From: Acanthaster planci
Lineage: Eukaryota; Echinodermata; Asteroidea; Valvatida; Acanthasteridae
Length of the DNA: 36,071 bases
Assembly: GCF_001949145.1 (NCBI RefSeq)
Contig: NW_019091385.1
Coordinates: 73,961-110,031 of the forward strand
Reading direction: 5' to 3'
Below are positions 1-9,884 of this stretch, piece after piece. Every line of letters begins with the position of its first letter. Position 1 is the stretch's first letter. The notes beneath the pieces are model-generated. The model was not told the DNA's origin, did no database searches, and saw only the letters and a program-made list of their open reading frames with translations. The translations under genes and the position numbers were made by a program.

Positions 1-328
1 TGTCACACTTTTGGATCCCTGATTTCTGGAATTACTCAAATGACATGTGACAGACCGTACCTTAACCTACATAAATGTACTTGTCAACCGGCTAATCGAA
101 CAACCACAGTTGTCACCAGATGCCACAAACTCCAGGCTCATTCTTCAGTAATTTTGGTTAATTTCCACAAAGAGAGCATGGAGCAAATGTAACAGAGTCG
201 ACACAAAGCCCAAAGGCTTCTTGAATTTCAGATACCCTACTTTTGGTGAACTTTGTACAAGGAATAAAGAACGTGGGTGTAAGGTAACTGTTGTCGTTAC
301 TTTTGATTGTTGAATTCAAATTGGTTAC

Positions 329-3300
329 CTTGACAGCATGACACAGAACAAGTTCTTTGAAGTAGTTGTACGTCTGCTCCAAGTTCCCAAAGGGTGTTTC
401 TGTCAAAGGAAAAGAGACAATTATATAGTGGGACTGAGATTTAATACATGAACTTTCATCAAAATCATTACACTTGTCAGAGAGCTTCCAACATGGAAGG
501 CTCAACTGAATTGATGGACACCACCCTAGAAAAAGTAAAGGGAAAAATTTCAAGTGTTTTTTATCAATGACGGAAAATATTGGATCTAAAATCAAATTTC
601 AAAGCTCGACCTACAGAAGCTGACAAGTACAATCGACATTAATTTATAACAACATTACCCAGATGTAAAGAAATTTTATGAGCTGTGAAAAAAAATCAGT
701 TGAATGCTGGATCAATATTAAATCCTGACTTAGAATTCGACTGAGATTACACATTTCCACTTGGCCGATATAAAACACAGAGGTAGACTACAAGCGTTAC
801 TGGCACGTCTGGTCTTCGCAAAAGGGATATCCAATGAGATGAGAACTCACCGCTGCAAACTTCATGAGTCTTCTTGACGATAGAGAAGAAAGCACTGAGC
901 TGTTCCTTGTTGAACCCGTGGTCCAGTGCAAACTGGATGGTATAGTAGTAGAGATCTAGCAAGACAGCCGATGACGAATTGGACTCGTCATCGCTGAGCT
1001 TGAATTGATCAGCTAGGAGGCTAGAAAGCAGTTCAAGAGAGCGAGCTTTATGCTACCTGTAGGTACAATTACTGTACAAAGAACTGTCTTAACCATTTCC
1101 TGCCTGGTGCTTTTAAAAATGGAGTGCCTACACACGGGCAATTTTCAAGATTTCCCTTTTTCAACGTTCTCTGCAAATTCGTAATTTCATTTAATGGACG
1201 TTTACACCCACAAGAATGACTGTCTGGTGACTACTCTAATCTGACAGGCAACTTCCACTGACGCCCGAGTATCTCAGCCAGGCCTGTCACCCAGTAAACA
1301 GAGCCCAGGATTGTGAGGTGCTGCATAATTTCCTTTGTTCCCAGTGAATACCAGTGCCATCTTTTCAAACGAGGCTGGATTAGAATGCAGTGGTAATGTA
1401 TTGCTCATCGATGGGGAGCTGGAGCACGTTTGTCCGCGGTGATAATTTGCAAACGCGCTATGCCGAAAACAGTGGTATTCTGTTTTAAAACAATGATAGA
1501 TTACCTCAGATAAATTCAAGCTGAGAAATGATGGCAATTCCCAGCAGCGGGTCTTGTGTTCTGAGTATGGTCTTTTATAACAAGGCCCAGCTCTTGTTCG
1601 ATTTTGGGCTCCCTGGCTATGCGAACAAACCAAATCTACCTGAAACCGGGTTCCCCGGCAGTACATGGTTAAGATATGATATTAATGAGATATGAACTTA
1701 TTTAAGTGATTTCCACTTTCATATTTCCACTTTCTTTTGTGTCAGTCTGCACTGCAGCAAACTCAACCCTTCATTCAAACACGGACCATTTACCCAGGGA
1801 TGTGCAACTTAAGCTCAGAGCTGTTTCAGTGTGCGTTACAGCCAGCACAATATCACAGCAGAAATTGAGTTGGATTATGTAACACTTTCTCTGATAATAA
1901 AACATATATTCCTGTCTACCACTTTGTTTTCTTGTAATATTTCAAGTCAGGGTACACCCTTTCTAAAAATATGCTGCTCAAGATATTTCATCCTATACAT
2001 TCTGAGAAAAGTGTACCACAAAATTGAGGAATTTCGCCTCACTAAAACTTCATTTTTCCTTGAAATCGATAAATGAAGAAGATTTTTTCGTCAAAACGAA
2101 TAGATTTAAGCACCGCGTCAGTGCGTCGTCTCGGCATAACCATAGCTGCACTGTACATGCTGCAAGCTACAACGCACGTCATGCGGTCGCGAGTTTTTTC
2201 GAGAAAGTCGAGAGCGCCTGCGGGGGTAATAACAATCCGTAACACGCATGGAACCAAGGTCACACATGTGTTTGCACTGGGGCCGCTCGCGGTTGCACAT
2301 CCCTGGGTAAATGGTCCGTGATTCAATCGTCGCACTTAGTTTGGCATTTTGATAAAAATGAACGTTATCTGAAGGGGAAAAAAGTTTAGGGTTCCTCATG
2401 ACTGATATCCTGCTCTGGTTCAATTTCAGGAAGAAACAAACAAATCAGCCGACTGTTACTTCACTTGGGGCTTGATTCCCGGGAAGGTTAAAACACAAAG
2501 AATGTATCAAAGTTGAGAATTCTAAAAGATTGAGAAGGTCTTCTATTAAGTTCCCCTTGGAGTTTTATGTAGAGGGAGAGTCTCTAATTTCCAACTTTGC
2601 TATTCCACCAGGGACCCCACAAGTTGGAAGAAACCATTAACCCAAGAAATCATTGTCCAAGATAATCATTTTTATCCTGGTGATTGGCACGACTGCTCAC
2701 CTGCGGACTTCCTCCAGGGAGCCTGCATTGATGATAGCCTCGGCTTGGAAGGCATCGAGATCAGCCCTGTAAAAAAGACGAACAAATTACACATGAGTGT
2801 TTTCCAACTATTCAAGACTGCCAGAGAATGATTTCTTTAGGAAATGTGTAACAAAGGGCAACTCACAAGATCACATTAACAACTTTCAGCTTCTTTATCT
2901 CAACATTATAGCTACATTTTGTTTGACGATGACTGCAAACTACTTGCACTATACAAGGGCCTACTCATCTGCTTCAAATAAAGAAAATCGGTACAAACAT
3001 TTCCTATAACTTATAATACTTACCAGATAGCCACTTGAGCCTTGTGTTCTCTTGGCTGTGAAACCAAAATATTTTTAAAAACCTTGTTACTGCAATACAG
3101 GGACCCGGGCTAGGCCTAACAAAACCATCAAAACGTGGACATAGAGTAGGTACCTAAAGAAAATATGGATGCAGCTTGACACCCTGTGCACAAAGCCTAT
3201 GAGACTGGTCTGAAAAATTTAAGTGTTTTCTCAGTAAATGACTTGGTGTTTTCCTTCCTAAATTGAACTTTTCTGGACATGTTTTTGCTTTCTGATGGCT

Positions 3301-5128
3301 AATGGGTCACTGTGAGGAATAATTACTGGAGTCTGTATATGGAACTCTTCCCAACCTAAATTCCAAAAAATATTTAATTTGTAATATGATTTATATTGAT
3401 AATAATAATTAATAATGATTATTATTACCGAAAATGGGTCACTTGGGAGACATTCCCATAGGAACGTGCACAAAATTTTTCAAACTTTACCGTCCCATAA
3501 TTCAATATTCCCTAATCCGATCTTAACCAAACTTTGCATGTTTTCCTTTCAGACCCTAATCTATCATCTCTCCAAATGTGGACTAAATATTTTCCTCCAT
3601 TTGGTAGTTGGAGCATTAGGGAGACATTGAAATGTCTCCCTAATGACCGATGTCTCCCTAATGTTGAAAAGTTTACCCCAAAATGTCTCCCAAGTGACCT
3701 ATTTGAAAATATTACAACATTTGAGGTGCGCTCTCCACAACGTTTCAAAACACCATTATTATCCCTGCACATTGGGCTCACACATCATACCAACATTCCT
3801 CAAACCATCTCAGCTCCCTGGGGAGTATACTAGCCTGGTGCTGCCATTTTGACACAAACGGCTAAACAACTGTGTCTGCCCTCACAGGTACCCATTTACT
3901 CCTGGGTGGAGAGAGGCACATAGGAGTAAAGTGACTTGACCAAGATCACAACATGCTGCCACCAGCTGGATTCGAACCCCTAACCACTAGGCCACATGCA
4001 TCCTCCTCTCTCAAATCTTATTTTTGTCATCCTTTTTTCATTACATTGTGCGATAATTAAAAGCCCCCTAGGGGTTGAACACAGGAGAAGAAATCTCACA
4101 GACACATTTCTCTCCAAATAAATGACAACCAGCGTGCACCACATTCAAACACAAAATATAGGCTAGCCTACATGTACATCTAGGCCTACATGACATGACA
4201 ACCCGGTAGTCCGGGTTTGAAGGGGAAATTTCTCTTTTCTTCTAAAAGCTCAATTGCAGAATACCCCGCCACCCCGCATGATCAACCTCATAGCCAGGTA
4301 CAAGTCAAAGTGTCACATTCTTCTTAAGAGCATTTCACCTTGTACCCAGATAATCAGTCATTCTAGGGGTCGTGTTTTAGAGTGGCAGGGTATTCTGCAA
4401 TTACTCTGGTAATTAGACTCTGCTATCGCCCAACCATGCCCAAATGTTTAAAAAGGCGATTTAAAGGGTCCACGTTACTCGCACTAGGCCTACGGCATTT
4501 CACAGGCTGATGGCGCCGGCGATTTGACTGCAAGTCTGAGAGTGAGAGCAGGCCTACTTCATCTGTCATAGCCCCATTAACGTGGCCTACGATACGCTGT
4601 GCTCCCCTACAGCCACATGCCCATATACCAAATTTTTGTTGACTTTTTCAAGCCCTTCGAAATGAATGCATTTTCACGATTGGAGTTGCTCGATGTACGC
4701 CATACCCTTTCTGCTTCCAAATCAATGCTTCACTGCGTAATCTTACCTCCTACTTTTTGAGAAATTTGCAGCTAATTTTTGAACTTCATACGTTCGTGCA
4801 CATTGACGTACAGCTTGAATCATCATGGGGTCAAGTTTGTGACCACTAAACCGTGACCTACATTATGCAAATACGGCTCCAGGGGTTCAGATGCGACGGC
4901 TAATTCCTGTTTACCCACGCATGGGCTGGCAGTCATGGCAGTGAGCAGTTCATGCCTATGGGCATGTGGCTGTAGGGGAGCACAGCGTATCGTAGGCCAC
5001 AATTAGGCCTATGGTATGGGGCTAGGCCTACATCTGTCGCTGACGAAAAATTGGGGAAAGAGCGAGTTCTAATCACTAACCTGTGGTATTTTCGGCACAA
5101 CTCCCGGCATAGTAGATTCTTTTTCCAT
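329..5128 (-). CDS. CFAP119: CFAP119 (CCDC189/C16orf93)-like ciliary protein, 5' part of gene (3' end outside window)
   Basis: Five exons join in frame on the minus strand: 5081-5128, 3024-3055, 2701-2766, 851-1020 and 329-399 (48+32+66+170+71 = 387 nt, 129 codons). Every intron is GT-AG. The start is the ATG at 5126-5128, the first in-frame ATG after a stop in an exon whose donor phase (0) fits the next exon. Residues about 26-48 read WADLDAFQAEAIINAGSLEE and on; exon 4 holds LLDLYYYTIQFALDHGFNKE and AFFSIVKKTHEVC; exon 5 holds TPFGNLEQTYNYFKELVLCH. I recognise these as the conserved N-terminal half of CFAP119/CCDC189, a cilia- and flagella-associated protein; this is recall, not a search. 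The last visible donor is at 327-328, so the remaining exons lie beyond position 1. An RFX X-box upstream fits a ciliary role. Family assignment is fairly sure; exon 1 is less so because it is short. Confidence 0.72.
1021..2700 (-). other. Intron 3 of the CFAP119-like gene, containing a 541-bp inverted-repeat-bounded segment
   Basis: I see no convincing exon here. The main structure is a perfect 29-bp inverted repeat, left arm 1780-1808 and right arm 2292-2320. The overlapping ORFs between the arms (about 2024-2335, both strands) have no recognisable protein character and look fortuitous. Confidence 0.55.
1780..2320. repeat. Foldback-type element, 29-bp perfect inverted arms
   Basis: Positions 1780-1808 are the exact reverse complement of 2292-2320 (arm begins CACGGACCATTTACCC). 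Similarity continues weakly outward (ATTCAAA against ATTGAAT). The interior is about 480 bp and shows no transposase. It is probably a non-autonomous DNA element or its remnant; I could not define a target-site duplication. Confidence 0.6.
3437..3699. repeat. Palindromic element with nested GGGAGACAT motifs
   Basis: The outer arms 3437-3454 and 3682-3699 are perfect 18-bp inverted copies (GGTCACTTGGGAGACATT). Inside, CATTAGGGAGACAT at 3614-3627 is followed by a 4-nt TGAA loop and its exact reverse complement at 3632-3645, giving a perfect 14-bp hairpin. Another copy of that arm lies at 3650-3663. The core AGGGAGACAT or GGGAGACAT thus occurs five times in 263 bp. The element lies between an (ATT)n-like tract and the low-coordinate end of a SINE, so it may have inserted into the SINE tail. 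Confidence 0.65.
3726..4005 (-). repeat. tRNA-derived SINE, minus orientation
   Basis: Read on the minus strand from about 4005, the element starts with an A-box-like GGCCTAGTGGTTA (3981-3993) followed at once by a B box GGGGTTCGAATCC (3968-3980). The A-to-B spacing is collapsed, so about 30 bp of the tRNA-like head is missing. The body has the CACTTTACTCC...CCTCTCTCCACCC...GTAAATGGGTACC segment (about 3887-3950) common in marine invertebrate SINEs, then a tail region to about 3726. The boundaries are approximate. Confidence 0.75.
4252..4402. repeat. Small inverted-repeat element (151 bp)
   Basis: Arm 4252-4272 (AATTGCAGAATACCCCGCCAC) and arm 4382-4402 are inverted copies with one mismatch in 21 bp. 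No ORF is present. The size and form suggest a MITE; no target-site duplication could be fixed. Confidence 0.5.
4582..5000. repeat. 44-bp perfect inverted repeat with 331-bp spacer, just downstream of CFAP119-like exon 1
   Basis: Positions 4582-4625 (starting GTGGCCTACGATACGCTG) are the exact reverse complement of 4957-5000. Such perfect arms suggest recent origin or gene conversion. Weaker matching continues outside the arms: CATCTG and GCCCCAT occur in the flanking parts of both. Confidence 0.65.
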
Positions 5129-5400
5129 CGACAATGCTTAGTTCCTTGCTTTAAAATGCTTGGATTATCATTTACGCACAAATTCCATGGCAAATATCCC
5201 CACGGACAAGTTGGACGGATCTCGCGCAGTTTGTGGTCACCATGGGAAACTAATGCGAAACTCTTGAGGGCGCTATACGAACTTGGCTGTTTAAAAAAGA
5301 TTTATGTGAAATGGGGTGGCCGGAGGCACGCTTTTTTCAAGGAGGTGTGAATAAAGGTTGTGTAAATCTCATGAATTTAACACTTTAAAGGGGTAGACAC
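5129..5400 (-). promoter_or_regulatory. Probable promoter/5'UTR region of the CFAP119-like gene
   Basis: This is the segment immediately upstream of the proposed ATG, with the X-box at 5236-5250 inside. No TATA box stands out, as is common for ciliary genes. The transcription start cannot be placed from sequence alone. Confidence 0.4.
5236..5250. promoter_or_regulatory. Candidate RFX X-box upstream of the CFAP119-like gene
   Basis: The plus strand reads GTCACCATGGGAAAC. It fits the X-box consensus RYYNYY-N(1-3)-RRNRAC with half sites GTCACC and GGAAAC and a 3-nt spacer. On the gene's strand it reads GTTTCCCATGGTGAC. It ends about 108 bp upstream of the proposed ATG, the usual place for RFX sites in cilia genes. 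The motif match is direct; function is inferred from position and the type of gene. Confidence 0.6.
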
Positions 5401-8400
5401 TCCTCAGTAGCGTATCCAGGGGAGGTACGGGGCAATTGCCCCTAGACAAGTTCCCATTTTTAAAAGGAATTGAAAAAAAACCCTGAAAACGCTACACTTC
5501 AGAGTTAATGGCATCGTTATTCTTTAGGAGCATATTCTTTTAGTAGGAATGAGGCAGACAATCGTCACTGTTCTGGGAAAAGAAATTTTGTCACTACCCG
5601 GGGGGCTCAGATATCCGCATTATCTACCCTTGTTATTCATAGCCTGTATCTATCTGTTCGTCGGTCATTTCGGATGTGACCGACAGAATCGGCTTTTATT
5701 CTTGTGATTACATTATGTAGCAGGCTGTCACCTTGAACTTCAGACAGAATTGAAGAGATAAGTGCCAATGGGATCGTGTTTGCACACCTCTCAGAAACAC
5801 AATCATCCTCCAAGAAGTGGCCACGAGAAAAATTATTATTCATATAATCAAAATATGTGAAACTAATAAAACCATCAATTTATAGATAATATTTTGTTTT
5901 TTTGTGTGCCTCTTCTTTTATTATCACAAAGAACTGATTTTATAACTGCATCATGTTTTATAGAAAGATTACTTTAAGAGGAGAGCGTTTTGACATCGAG
6001 CCACGCTGAGGGGGCTATTTTTCTTTTACGTTAGGGTGGGTCGATTTTGCGGATGATCTCATAATTTGTTTGTCTAAATTTTCTGAAACTTTGAACACAA
6101 GCAAAGTACATTCCACTGAGGCTCAGTGAGAAAACAAACCAGTTGCAAGAACATTTCTGAAATGCAGTCTGGCCTCGGAAGTATTTCCCTTCAGGATTTT
6201 TGGTTCATCTTCTGGCAAGCGACTACCAAAAAAGCGAGTCCAGTGTCAAATATGTTTCGAGATCACAATTCAATTTATTATTTTGAAATTGAATCAGTTA
6301 TCCATTTTTAAAATTAACCACAATAAGCAAAACGGGTTATAGTAACAGTAAATCTTACAACATCACATCGAATGATAGTAGTTGAAAGCAAAAATAGCGA
6401 AAACTTTCATCACAATTCTGGACCATTCCAAATGTCCACAGTTTCGTAGTTTGATATGAGGCAAACAATCAAAGTAATCATAAAGTACAATCATTTTTAG
6501 GAATTCAGATAGGAGTTTGATATCATTTCGTAATATTCGAACTGATCATGCGGTTTTATTCTTTCATTTACCACGGGCCTTTGTTTAGTTTCCAATCTTC
6601 GTGGAGCAGGTAACGTCATTCATGACGTCATTATTCTGAGGGCGAGCTCATAATCCTGCATCACTGATTTACTATAACATTTGACAACAGCTACCAAACC
6701 AACTTATCGAATCAGTGTTTTCAGACGCCAATTTCAACATTTAAACGGCAATGTTACCTTAGAATGAACTAAAAATTCAAAATAGAGGTAGGCCAATATC
6801 TTTGTTTTAGGTCACACAAATGGAAAAATTTGACATCGACTCCACAAACATGCAACCTTGAAGACACGGCAGACGACTATATCATTTTTTAGAAAGATAT
6901 TAAAGTCAATTATAAACTTTCTCTTTTGTAACATCCATATTGCCAAAAACACGTATATTACTCCCGGTTACACGTAAGGCTAGCGGGTTTAATTGAAGAA
7001 ATCGTATACACGGACTAAAATGATGCTGGTTTGCACGCATCGACATAAAGGCATATTAAATAGAAATAGAAATATACTACTACTGTTATTGAAATACTTA
7101 GCATATTGATTATAAGTTTTGAAACCATGTTTATCATATGAAGTACTGCTGCTTATCATTTATTCTACTTTTAAATTTCTACTATCATTTATCGATAAAA
7201 GGGAAAATTGAGAGCAAAATACTTAGTCACATGAAAAATTGAAGTAACAAGAATAAACAAAAATTAATTAATACAGATACCTTATTCCCGGAATACTTCT
7301 GGGCTAATTCATCTAATAGCTAGCAACAATAGCGCACAAATGACACTTGACTTGTGCGCTGTAATGTTCACTGTCTACAGTAATCAACGTGTACCAGCGT
7401 GCACAAGGCAAGATGACGGGTTCATAAATCCTCCGAAATCGGCGCTTTTTGCAAGTTTCACAGTTGGCAGACCATGTACTCCAAGCTAATTAGGGAATTG
7501 CCCTTCAAAGTGATATACATGAATAAGCAGTGATATAATATTGCTCTACACGAATCTAACAATAAAACTTAAAGTATCTCCACCCAACTGGAGTAGGCCT
7601 ACTATGTAGACATGTATGACGTCATCGCTGCGATTTTGCAACCAGTTCCATGATGAAATCACACTTTCTGCCCTTTTTATTTTCGCACTTTGCAATCCAA
7701 TGACATACTTCTATTTGAATGAAACTTCGTTAAGTTCACGGTTCTTCTGAAATACGACACAGCATTGAAGTTAGCTGCAAATTTAACATTTGTTATATAT
7801 AATTGTTTCATCGTGAATGCCATATAAGCAAATTATTTGATACAAATAGATACAGTCTGAATAATATTTGTGAAATCATAATGTACAAACAGCACTTTTT
7901 ATGCGTTATTATGTACAAATTTTAACAGAAACATCTTGAAAATATAATTATGCAAAAGCGTCTTTAGTTTGTTCGTTCTGTAGAAGAGATTTGAAGTAGT
8001 AAAAGAAGTAATATGTAACCGTCTGTTACTAATAAAAGAAGTTGTGGAAGAAGGGGTGGTCAGGGGGGAAGGAAACAGATTTATAGCCCCAATGATCGTT
8101 TTACATAATCATTCATGAACTAAACGGGGTGAAATCAGTCTCAATATGAGAGTGATAAATCATGCAAACACCCTCGCAAAACTTGCCAGTGATATCTTTC
8201 GATCAACGAGGCCACAATGAGCCCAGTCACTCACGAGGTATAAATGACACGATTCGGAAATGCGTTTCCTGACAATCTTCACAAGATGAAGGGGAAAAAT
8301 ATGGAAAACATACTCTCTTACTGAAAAGTTCGCGCCGCGAATATTGCAAATTTCACGCGAGAATGGCTTTCCAGAAAAAGAAGATGTAACAAAGGAGTGC

Positions 8401-9329
8401 CCAGTGTTTTCATTTCAGAATAACGCCCACGGTTGAGGTCGCCGGAAAGTAAACCTACATCTATGAGGCCAACACATTAAAATATCCCACTTTTGGCGCA
8501 AAATTAAGGCATAACTAATGCAGAAGTAATAAGCACGGTTTAACAAGTAATTCAAGTTTTCACTATCCTACATGAAATCTTGTAAATTTTTCATTCAAGC
8601 AATTATTCAGAATTTTGTAATATTTACCATGAAGGAATGTTAGAGATGGAAAAGGTTTAAAAACATTGATATATTTTGATTTTCTTTACAAATCCGTTAT
8701 AAAAAGGATAACAAGTTATATCTTTATACGACGGTCACCACACGCCGAAAACTTAAAACGTGGTAGCATTCAAATAAATCAATAAAAATCGATAATGAAT
8801 TTTTGAATGTTTAATGGCAAAACATGTTGGATGACTGTTTATAATGACTAAAACATGACAGTTGATGAAATGGGTTAGCTTAAAGGTTATTCAATTGATC
8901 TAAATGTGTCGCGAATTAGTATTATAAGAAAAACATCCGCGCGCTACTTAGAAATTTGTGAATTTACTTAACCTCACCCACTAAAGAAAGTCGAGTATAA
9001 TGGAGCAGATGAAGTCAGGGTTCCAACCCTGGCCAACTCGGCTTAGATTCACGTGCTTCAGCCACGAGATGCCGATTGTATAGTTACCGATGAACACCAC
9101 GGGAATAGCACACCCCTCCTCGATCGATTACTTCTTTTTTCCTTCACTTTTTTCCTTCAGGGTGGCCATTGATACTGTGGAGTAAGACAAATAGAAACCA
9201 ATTAAGCCATTATTCTTAACCGCGCTTTGCTCCTAATCTAAGTAAAGCTCCTAGGTCAGGTGAATGAAGTCCACATTATTTTCTATACATTTGGAGAAGG
9301 TGAGTTTTGACAACGGATATCTACGCTCT
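5401..9329. other. Intergenic region, no gene seen
   Basis: It lies between the NOS 3' end and the CFAP119-like promoter. All ORFs here are short and low in coding character. Visible items are a dispersed-repeat fragment with the perfect 14-bp palindrome GGGGCAATTGCCCC (5429-5442), full palindromic CRE sites TGACGTCA at 6623-6630 and 7617-7624, and long AT-rich stretches. I cannot assign a function to the rest. Confidence 0.5.
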
Positions 9330-9884
9330 TTTATTCTGAGCAGGAAAAGCATTCATCTCTTCCCATTTTACGAAACGAAGATCCTGAAACTGTTTGCCTT
9401 ATTGCAACCGTTGGCATTTTTCGATCGGTTAGAAATGGCTTCGCGTCACTGCGCTGTATTGAAAAGACAGTGAAACATCATGAAATATGCCAGTGTGGGA
9501 TGTGAGCAGACAGTGCATGGATCAGTATCCACCTTTAGAGAGATTGAAGGATATATGCTCCAAAAATATTCTATAAATGCGCCCATCCACCATCAGGGAC
9601 GAATCCAGAGCCAAATTTTCGAGGGGGGGGGTGTTTCAGGAGCAAAGGTTCCGCATTTTCTTAATATGAGACGTTTCACGAGTTTTCAAAAGGGGGTCTA
9701 AATTTGGGGACTTTTTCGACGCTTTGGGTAGAAAGGAAAATGAAACATTCCAAAGAGAATTGCCTGTCATTCTTTTTCCAAAATGGAGCCGTGGCTCCGT
9801 TGGCCCCTACCGATGTCGACTGCAGTATATATTTCCACGAAGTACCTCAAAATTCGACCACTTTTTGACCTTTCAGTGTGGTAC
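9330..9884 (-). other. Probable 3'UTR of NOS with candidate poly(A) signal
   Basis: Reading the minus strand past the NOS stop, the first AATAAA hexamer is at 9330-9335 (plus strand TTTATT), about 550 nt after the stop. A dispersed G-tract repeat fragment (about 9596-9720) lies inside, so the annotated UTR would include a repeat. The real cleavage site is not known. Confidence 0.35.
9596..9720 (+). repeat. Dispersed G-tract repeat fragment
   Basis: The signature is GAATCCAGAGCCAAATTTT followed by a run of nine G (9623-9631), then pieces like AAAAGGGGGTCTAAATTTGGGG. Related pieces occur at about 11976-12130, 14272-14330, 23086-23130 and 35640-35720. Confidence 0.45.

Larger units (their letters stand above)
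3056..5080 (-). other. Intron 1 of the CFAP119-like gene, packed with repeats
   Basis: This 2-kb intron holds an AT-rich (ATT)n-like tract (about 3395-3427), a palindromic element (3437-3699), a tRNA-derived SINE (3726-4005), a 151-bp inverted-repeat element (4252-4402) and a 419-bp inverted repeat (4582-5000). No coding exon was found between them. Confidence 0.55.

Noticed and set aside
1-328. Further CFAP119-like exon
   Set aside because: I searched for the next conserved block and saw none; the next exon must lie beyond the window.
9010-9040. tRNA-like T-arm (CAGGGTTCCAACCCTG)
   Set aside because: There is no acceptor stem, D-arm or anticodon arm at the right spacing on either strand; it is just a short inverted repeat.
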